From: QHBQ01 sp038230695
Lineage (GTDB): Bacteria > Chloroflexota > Chloroflexia > QHBQ01
NCBI GenBank assembly: GCA_038230695.1
Contig: JBBRMT010000244.1
Coordinates: forward strand, 1-6,928
Direction of reading: 5' to 3'
Length of the DNA: 6,928 bases
How positions within the stretch are numbered: position 1 is the first letter of the stretch; every line of letters begins with the position of its first letter. Below the pieces are notes generated by a model. That model saw only the letters and a program-made list of their open reading frames with translations, was not told where the DNA came from and ran no database searches. Below are positions 1 through 6,200 of this stretch, piece by piece. A program made the position numbers and the translations under genes.

Positions 1-44
1 AACTCCGCGAGAGGCTAATCGCCAATGGCTATGGCACAGTCAAC

Positions 45-335
45 ATGACGAACCTGCCGCCGTTTAAATGCCGTTTCCCCGGCCATCCTGGTATCTATGA
101 ACAGGAAATGACCGTGTATCATCGGTGCCGCGATGGGCAGTTGGTGGTGGTCAACAATGTGCCGCAACTGGTCTGCAACATTTGCGCCGATATTCTGTTT
201 GAGGAGCAAACCTTGCGCCAGCTTGATCGGCTACTAGAGTCGGACACCGCGCCAATCGGCACTGCGCAGCTCTACGATTTTGCCCAGGGTGCAGAGACAC
301 AAGCCAGCAAGGAGCTGGTAGCGGCGGGCAAGTAG
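45..335 (+). CDS. YgiT/MqsA-type zinc-finger protein (possible antitoxin), possibly 5'-partial
   Basis: A 96-residue protein resembling the N-terminal zinc-binding domain of the YgiT/MqsA antitoxin family. Seen: 'NVPQLVCNIC' at about residues 38-47 gives the family's second C-x-x-C knuckle (C44, C47) preceded by the typical V-P, followed by a predicted helix (about 53-65) as in the family. The usual first C-x-x-C near the N-terminus is absent; instead there is C9 followed by H14 (C-R-F-P-G-H), which could be a substitute ligand pair. There is no helix-turn-helix domain, so this is the short, zinc-finger-only form. Such short proteins are often encoded next to a RelE-like or DUF4258 toxin; no such partner is visible here and it could lie left of the window. 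Start choice is uncertain: ATG 45 has no good Shine-Dalgarno sequence and the same frame is open back to position 3, so the true start may be upstream. The DNA-binding or antitoxin role is inference from the family. Confidence 0.72.
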   Translation: MTNLPPFKCRFPGHPGIYEQEMTVYHRCRDGQLVVVNNVPQLVCNICADILFEEQTLRQLDRLLESDTAPIGTAQLYDFAQGAETQASKELVAAGK

Positions 336-359
336 GGTACGTCGCTATCGCTCACCATC

Positions 360-389
360 ACCCTCACCAACACGCAAGTTGGTGGGGGT
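360..389 (+). terminator. Hairpin downstream of the zinc-finger gene, weak terminator candidate
   Basis: A 12-bp stem (360-371 pairing with 378-389, one G-U pair) closes a 6-base loop and begins 25 bases after the TAG at 333-335. The placement fits transcription termination of the zinc-finger gene. The following sequence is only CCTTT rather than a clean T tract, so intrinsic termination would be weak. It could instead be a 3'-end stabilising hairpin. Confidence 0.45.
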
Positions 390-472
390 CCTTTCGCTTA
401 CCACCACTTTGATATGGCGCTAAATCGCATCAGCACCCAAAACTCCTATAGACCTATCCCCAAGAAGTACTG

Positions 473-501
473 TTGTATTCTACTTTACTGTCTGCTACAA
501 T
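473..501 (+). promoter_or_regulatory. Predicted extended -10 promoter for the propeller lipoprotein gene
   Basis: TACAAT at 496-501 matches the TATAAT consensus at five of six bases and is preceded by TGC (493-495), giving an extended -10 element (TGnTACAAT). A weak -35 candidate, TTGTAT at 473-478, lies at the ideal 17-base spacing. Transcription would start near 508, leaving an untranslated leader of roughly 78 bases before ATG 586. It lies in an AT-richer stretch of an otherwise GC-rich window, which supports the call. No operator or riboswitch-like structure was recognised in the leader or in the rest of the 336-585 gap apart from the hairpin at 360-389. Confidence 0.5.
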
Positions 502-574
502 TATCCGTGTAGAGGCTATTGCATATCCTGTTAAGTGCTATGCTCAACATCTTCTCAGGTATCACACCCCATTT

Positions 575-579
575 GGAGG
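575..579 (+). promoter_or_regulatory. Shine-Dalgarno GGAGG fixing the start at ATG 586
   Basis: GGAGG at 575-579 sits 6 bases before ATG 586. This supports 586 over the in-frame GTG at 535, which would put 17 polar residues ahead of the signal peptide and has no ribosome binding site. Confidence 0.8.
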
Positions 580-585
580 CTAGCT

Positions 586-3171
586 ATGCGTAAATACCTC
601 GTTTTGACAACCCTTTTTCTCACCCTCATCGTCCTGGTCGCTGCTTGTGACAACGTAGATAACGGCATTACTCAGGCGGTCAACAACTGGCTACCAGGCA
701 AAGTTGGCACCCCCTTCAAAGATACCAATATCAGCATACTAAATCAGACGGCTGACACTGCCACTGTCGAGGTTGATGTATCCGCCGCAGCGGGCAACTC
801 ACAAGGTGCGCCCTACTTCCCGATTGCCTACAGCGTCACGCTGAAGAAAACAGGCGATACCTGGCAGGTAGTAAATGGTGACGGACCAATGTCGCAGGGC
901 CAACCACAGACTCAGGTAGCACAAGCTCCCACCGAAACCGCACAGGCGGCAAACGCTTTCGCCACTAACACAGTGATGGCCGCCACCCGGATTGCGGCAC
1001 AACAGGTTGCCAACGCCACCGCCAGCATTGAAGCTGCCCAACAGCAGCAAACTGCGGTAGCCTACCAATCGCAGCAGGATGCGACATCTACTGCTGCCGC
1101 CAACTCAGATCAGGCGACCACCACGGCAGTGGCAGTGGCAACCAACCAAGCATACGCCACGGCCACATACGTCGCGCCGATGAAAGCGGTAAGGACGCAA
1201 AATCTACACAGCATATATATGCTCTCAGCAACCGAGGGCTGGGCGGTTGGCGATGGCGGGATGCTCGCCCACTATCAGAACGGCGTGTGGCGACAGGCAA
1301 ATAGCCCAACCTCCAAGCCGGTGCGTAGTATCTGGATGCTATCACCCACCGAAGGCTGGGCGGTTGGCGGCGAGGAATACGGGCAAGGGATGATTCTGCA
1401 CTATAAGGATGGCACATGGACAATTGAGCCTAACCCTGTGCAGAACTCTGTCTACCAGGTTGACATGGTATCTTCTACAGAGGGCTGGGCGCTCAGTGCC
1501 GATAATAATCACAGCACCCTTCACTACACAGATGGGCGCTGGGGGGTGCAAGATAATCCGCTCACCCAGGGATTTGGCACTCGAATTAAGGGACTGTTTA
1601 TGCTGTCGGCAACTGATGGCTGGGCGGTAGGCGAACAGGGAGCAATCCTGCACTATACTGGCGGCAAGTGGGTGACAGCTGGTCCATACAAAGGCAGCTA
1701 CAGCGATCCCATCTTGGATAACGTGTTCATGACATCACCAACTGATGGCTGGATTGTCGGGCAGCAAGGTAAGATCTTGCACTACTCTGGTGGGCAGTGG
1801 CAAGAGTCGGCTACCCCAACCGAGAAGTCGCTATATAGCGTGGCGATGACCGCGCCTGGTGAGGGTTGGGCGGTGGGTGCTGGCGGCCTGATCATCAAAT
1901 GCAGCGGTGGAAACTGGACACCAGTAGACAGCCCAACCACGCTGGACTTGAACAAGGTGTTTATGACGGCACCCAACGACGGCTGGGCGGTTGGCGGCAG
2001 CGGTTACGGTCAGGGGGTGATCCTGCACTACGATGGCGTTGCCTGGAAGGTCTACGATGAGACAAGCGCCACGCCAGGCACTCAGGGGCTAGTTCAGCCC
2101 CCGGCTCCGCCCTCTACGTCACTGGCACAAGCTGCACCTTCCGCTACCACGGCGCTGGCAGTAGCCAGCGCCGTCGCTACGTTGCCGCCTAGCGAGGCGA
2201 CCCAGCCTGCGTCAATCAGCGAACTGAACATCGCGGGGATTCAGATGCTTACGGCGGATGATGGCTGGGCGATTGGGTCGCCTCAACCTAAAGGCCAAGA
2301 GTCGGTAAACACGAGCGTTATCCTGCACTACCAGGGCGGTAAGTGGGTGAAAATTGATACAGTCCCGGTTCAACTCAATGGTATAGACATGACATCAGCC
2401 ACATCAGGCTGGGTGGTAGGCGGCACCTACAGTAACGGGAGCGGGCCAGGTCCAAGTTCGATCCTCCACTATCAGGATGGGAAGTGGACTGCACAGAGCG
2501 CTCCTAATGTAAAAGAACTCGATTGCATATACATGACGAACGCAGACGAGGGCTGGGCGGGCGGAAGCTTTGGATTGCTCGTTCACTACCAGTCTGGTCG
2601 CTGGATGTCGGTAACTGCGCCGACTGTACTGAATATTAGCTCGATCTATATGCTATCCGCAGACGAAGGCTGGGCGACAGCTACTAGCGGCTTCACTAGC
2701 AACCTGCTCCACTATCAGAACGGCATATGGAAGGAACTTCCCCTCGAAATTGACCGCAATGATAGCCCCGGCTTCGTCAACCTTCTGTCGCGGATGGTGA
2801 TGAGCGGACCTAACGAGGGATGGGCGGTTGGCGCTTTCTATAACGATATAGATCCGACTGCAGCAGCATTCGTTCACTACCAGGGTGGGGTGTGGAGAGC
2901 GCAAAAGAGCTTTCCCAACAGCCAGTGGGGAAGCATCCGGATGGTATCAAACGACGAAGGTTGGGCGGTAGGATTGGCGCAGGATCCGACCAGCCAGAAA
3001 AACAGCGGGGTAATAGCCCACTACCAAGGAGGCAGTTTGATGTTGGACCCTACCGTAGTGGCATCTCCACTTACTAGCCTCTCCTTTATCTCGCCTACCG
3101 AGGGTTGGGCGGCAGGGGATGGTGTGATGCTACACTATCAGGGCGGCAAGTGGGTTAGCTATCAACCATAA
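586..3171 (+). CDS. Secreted lipoprotein with two seven-repeat beta-propeller-like modules (Ycf48/BNR-like)
   Basis: An 861-residue surface lipoprotein of unknown function. Seen: positive N-terminus (M-R-K), hydrophobic segment to residue 18 and lipobox V-A-A-C with the lipidation cysteine at C21, so it should be exported and anchored on the outer face of the cytoplasmic membrane. Residues 22-100 form a small domain with alternating beta strands ending in 'VTLKKTGDTWQVVNG', like short NTF2- or DUF4878-type lipoprotein domains. Residues 101-206 are Ala/Thr/Gln-rich linker. Residues 207-492 and 547-861 each hold seven repeats of about 40 residues with consensus S-x-x-E-G-W-A-V-G...I-L-H-Y-x-x-G-x-W; a Pro/Ala/Thr linker (493-546) separates them. 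This pattern resembles Ycf48-like and BNR-type propellers. Repeat 6 has K-C in place of H-Y and repeat 13 lacks the G-x-W tryptophan. No catalytic motif was seen; binding or scaffolding is inference. The gene has its own promoter, ribosome binding site and terminator, so it is probably monocistronic. A WD40 or Kelch assignment fits less well. Confidence 0.85.
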   Translation: MRKYLVLTTLFLTLIVLVAACDNVDNGITQAVNNWLPGKVGTPFKDTNISILNQTADTATVEVDVSAAAGNSQGAPYFPIAYSVTLKKTGDTWQVVNGDGPMSQGQPQTQVAQAPTETAQAANAFATNTVMAATRIAAQQVANATASIEAAQQQQTAVAYQSQQDATSTAAANSDQATTTAVAVATNQAYATATYVAPMKAVRTQNLHSIYMLSATEGWAVGDGGMLAHYQNGVWRQANSPTSKPVRSIWMLSPTEGWAVGGEEYGQGMILHYKDGTWTIEPNPVQNSVYQVDMVSSTEGWALSADNNHSTLHYTDGRWGVQDNPLTQGFGTRIKGLFMLSATDGWAVGEQGAILHYTGGKWVTAGPYKGSYSDPILDNVFMTSPTDGWIVGQQGKILHYSGGQWQESATPTEKSLYSVAMTAPGEGWAVGAGGLIIKCSGGNWTPVDSPTTLDLNKVFMTAPNDGWAVGGSGYGQGVILHYDGVAWKVYDETSATPGTQGLVQPPAPPSTSLAQAAPSATTALAVASAVATLPPSEATQPASISELNIAGIQMLTADDGWAIGSPQPKGQESVNTSVILHYQGGKWVKIDTVPVQLNGIDMTSATSGWVVGGTYSNGSGPGPSSILHYQDGKWTAQSAPNVKELDCIYMTNADEGWAGGSFGLLVHYQSGRWMSVTAPTVLNISSIYMLSADEGWATATSGFTSNLLHYQNGIWKELPLEIDRNDSPGFVNLLSRMVMSGPNEGWAVGAFYNDIDPTAAAFVHYQGGVWRAQKSFPNSQWGSIRMVSNDEGWAVGLAQDPTSQKNSGVIAHYQGGSLMLDPTVVASPLTSLSFISPTEGWAAGDGVMLHYQGGKWVSYQP
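1204..2061 (+). repeat. Propeller module 1: seven GW..HY protein repeats
   Basis: Seven units beginning at L207 of the lipoprotein, each with a G-W pair, an H-Y pair (six of seven; unit 6 has K-C) and, in six of seven, G-x-W (unit 7 reads V-A-W). Seven units would close one propeller of the Ycf48 type. Units 2 and 7 both contain a YGQG insertion before the I-L-H-Y strand, suggesting local duplication of blades. The fold is inferred from the repeat pattern. Confidence 0.75.
2224..3168 (+). repeat. Propeller module 2: seven GW..HYQ protein repeats
   Basis: Seven further units from L547 to the C-terminus of the lipoprotein. All seven contain H-Y-Q, whereas only one unit of module 1 does, so the units of this module are more alike at that strand. 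Units 8, 9, 11, 12 and 13 carry longer insertions between G-W and H-Y-Q, which would form loops on one face. Unit 13 has lost the terminal tryptophan (G-S-L). The last unit ends four residues before the stop. Confidence 0.75.
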
Positions 3172-3182
3172 TCAGCAAAAGC

Positions 3183-3220
3183 CGACCAGCCAGCGCAATT
3201 AGGCGCTGGCTGGTCGTTTT
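3183..3220 (+). terminator. Strong intrinsic terminator, probably bidirectional
   Basis: A perfect 14-bp GC-rich stem (3183-3196 with 3203-3216), a 6-base loop and TTTT at 3217-3220, starting 12 bases after the TAA of the lipoprotein gene. AAAA at 3177-3180 lies just before the stem, so the same hairpin reads as a terminator on the minus strand for the convergent ATPase gene. Confidence 0.88.
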
Positions 3221-3259
3221 GATTCGTAGTTACGATAGGCATTGTGTGCGCTGCACGGT

Positions 3260-3291
3260 ACCCCTCTCCCAATGTGTGGGCGAGGGGTTTT
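3260..3291 (+). terminator. Second terminator-like hairpin between the convergent genes
   Basis: Positions 3260-3266 pair with 3282-3288; after one T-C mismatch, 3268-3271 pair with 3277-3280 around a small loop. TTTT at 3288-3291 follows on the plus strand. It starts about 40 bases after the first terminator and ends just before the ATPase stop codon complement (3293-3295). It may be a backup terminator for plus-strand transcripts; on the minus strand no T tract follows, so there it would only be a hairpin just after the stop codon. Confidence 0.55.
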
Positions 3292-3292
3292 G

Positions 3293-6200
3293 CTACTGCC
3301 GCGCCACCACCTCGTGCAGTTCGTTCAGCCCGGCGATGGCGACACGGAGCAAGGCTTCCTGCAGTTCGAGGAAGTCGGTCGCCTTGCCGGGCTGGTGGCC
3401 GAGGTACTTGTCAATGATGTTATAGGCGGCATCGGCGGAGTCGGGGAAGGCTTCGTTGTCGGGGCGGTGCGCGACGATACCGTTGCGGATATATTGCAGG
3501 TCGCGCACCACGTCGAAGAAGCGCGGCACCTCGCGCAGGAAGTCGCGGGCGACGATCGCCTCATGGCCGATGCTCTTGTACAGGGTGTCCACGAAACGGT
3601 GGAAGGCGGTCCAGTCCTCGGCGTAGGTATCCAGCAGTTGGTTGCTGTTGTTCTCGTCGAACACGCCTTCCTTGAACACAGGTTCGCTGGCGGCGCGGTT
3701 GATGTTCTTACGGAGCTTCAACGCCTGCATGGTCAGCGATTTGATGTCGTTGAGGTGATCCAGGCGGCTGAAGGGTGACAGGCTGAGGCCGCGCTCGTGC
3801 TTGGTGCGAAACCACTCGTAGAGCAGGGGGATACGCACGCGCACGCCAGGCTGACCCATGCTAGCGCCATCCTCCAGCACCTCGCGGCGGCAGAGTTGTT
3901 CGATTACGCCCGCTACTTCGCGGCTATCCACATCAGGCAACGCCTCGACCAGTGTCTGCCGCCCCACGAACGCGCCCGGCTGCGGCTGCAACCCCAGCAG
4001 GCTGAAGACCACATCCTGATGCAACTCGCGCATCTCGCCATTCCACAGGTGGCTGAACAGGTTGTCGGATTGAAGATAAAGCTGCTTCAGGCTGCTGATG
4101 TCCTCTGGCGTGACGACGGTGCGGCGTTCGCGGTTGAGGATCTCACTAATCGCATCGTGGCAGATGTATTGCACGAAGAAGGGATGCCCGGCGGTCAGAC
4201 CGCTGATGGTGGTGACTGCTTCGGGCAGGAAGTTGATGCCACGCTTGGCGCTGGGTTCACGGATAAGTTCGCTTACCGCTTGCGGCGAGAGGAAGGAGAG
4301 CGGATGGTCGCGCACCGAGTCGAGCAGGCTGGGTTCGTTGAGGCCACGGGTAATTTCGTTGAACGCGCCACGCCCAGCGAAGATGAGGCAAATCTGCCCC
4401 TGCTGGTAGAGGGTACGTAGCTTGCTGAGAAAGGCGGCCTCCCACTCGCCGCGCTTCACCTTGTCGGCCAGGTAGCGGAACTCATCGAACATCAGCAGCA
4501 GGCGGCGGGGCTTGAGCGTATCGTTGACCGCCGCCAGGTATCCGTCGAAGAAAGTGATTAGCGGCTGTTCGCGCAACCCCTGCTGGTCAATCGGCGCTGG
4601 GGCGCGGCCCGCCAGGCGCAGGGCATCGTTGATCTTGGTGGCGATGGCGGCAAGGAAGGTAGACAACTTGTATTCATCGCTCTGATACTCATCCATACTG
4701 ATATGCACGGGCAGCAACGCATCGTGCAGGTCGGGATTGGCGTTTGCGTTGGCAAGGTGGTTGAGCAGGCTGCTCTTGCCCACCTTGCCGATGCCGGTCA
4801 GGTAAGGGATGGCGCTCTGGGCGCGGGACAGATCGTTGCCCAGGCCGAGGCTGGCTTTGATCTTGACGATCTCCTCAGCGCGGCCCTTGAAGATGTCGGT
4901 GCGGTCGGGCGGGATAGCCTCGCCTGCCAGGTAGACGGTGGGCAGCGGCTCGAACTTGGCGGTGAGGGGGTTGGGCTGCAGCATGATGTAGCTGCGGCGC
5001 GGGGCGGCGTTGGTTTCGCTGTCGTTGCTGGCATCGCCCTCGTAGTAGCTCAGTTCCAGGGTAATATCCAGGCTACCATAGCGGCGCGGGGTGAGCAGCA
5101 GGCGCAGATAGCTGGTCGCGCCCGGCTCCAGGCGGTCGAGGCCCACCACCTCGCCGCGCTCGGCATCAGCATAGTAAGGCAACTCGTATGTATCGGGGCG
5201 GGGCGGCAGGCGCAGTTCGAGGTTACGCGCGGTCTGTTCGCCACGATTAGTCACCGCGAGGATAAGCCCGCTGGGGGTGGGCGCGTTGCTGATATGGGTT
5301 TGCGCTGGTTTGACTTCAATCGGCTCATCGTGCTGTGCCTGGTGAGCCAGCGCATCGCTGAGGGTGCGCCATTTGTTGAACCAGGAGTTGAGCAGGGCGG
5401 ATTCCTCGGCGCTGAGGGTGTCGCGGCTATGCCGTTCGATGCGGCTGAGGCTGCGAGTAAGTTCAAGCTGGTATCGCTGGCGTTCGTCGGGGGAAAGGTC
5501 GGGACTGAGCAGGGCATTGATCTGATCGAGTAGCCCCTCGTACAGAGCCATCACCGAAGCGAGGCGGGCGAGGTTGCTGCCTTGCGGCGCAGGCTGAGGC
5601 TGCGCGGGCGGCTGATTGTAGCGCGGGCGTTGGGGATAAGCATCCAGCTGCGGTGCGGGCGCGGCGGGCGGGTAGGGTAGGGGCTGGCCCACGTTGCGCT
5701 GTGGATTGTAGTCGGGCGCGGGATAGGGATTGCGCTGAGGGTAGCCCTGACCATAGGCGTTGGGCGAGTAGCTGCCCTGGCCGGGGCCGGTGTTGGGGTT
5801 GTAGGTGCGCGGCTGGTAGTTGGGCCGCTGATAGCCGGGTTGCTGCTCCTGCCCATAGGGCGGGCGCGGCTGCTGATAGCTGGGTGGCTGCTGGTAGTTA
5901 GGCCGCTGGTAGCCGGGCTGCTGCTCCTGCCCATAGGGCGGGCGCGGCTGCTGATAGCTGGGCGGCTGCTGGTAGGGTTGCTGCTCCTGACTGTAGGGTG
6001 GGCGCGGCTGGGGATAGCCCTGCTCCGGCGGATACTGGTTCGGCTGCTGGTAATCGGGCTGATAGTTGGGCTGCGGGTAGCCACCCTGGGGATAGTTGGG
6101 GCGCGGCGCGGGCGGCGGGTTGTTGTAGGCAGGTCGCTGGTAGGGCTGCTCCGGCGGTCGGATCGGGCTGGGGTAGCGAGGCTGTTGTTGGTAACGGGCA

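Noticed and set aside
2..67. Tail of an upstream gene in the frame ending TAA at 65-67
   Set aside because: The 21 residues show no recognisable family end, and the other open frame (from position 3), continuous with the zinc-finger protein, looks more protein-like. Undecidable without sequence to the left.
535..585. GTG 535 as start of the lipoprotein gene
   Set aside because: It adds 17 polar residues before the signal peptide and lacks a ribosome binding site, whereas ATG 586 has GGAGG at 6-base spacing and gives a standard lipoprotein signal.
1204..3168. WD40 or Kelch propeller assignment
   Set aside because: Units lack the W-D dipeptide spacing and G-H dipeptide of WD40 repeats and the GG/Y/W pattern of Kelch; the E-G-W-A-V-G...H-Y..G-x-W pattern fits Ycf48/BNR-like repeats better.
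5817..6010. CRISPR-like or non-coding repeat array
   Set aside because: Units are directly adjacent without spacers, keep the reading frame and encode a low-complexity protein segment.
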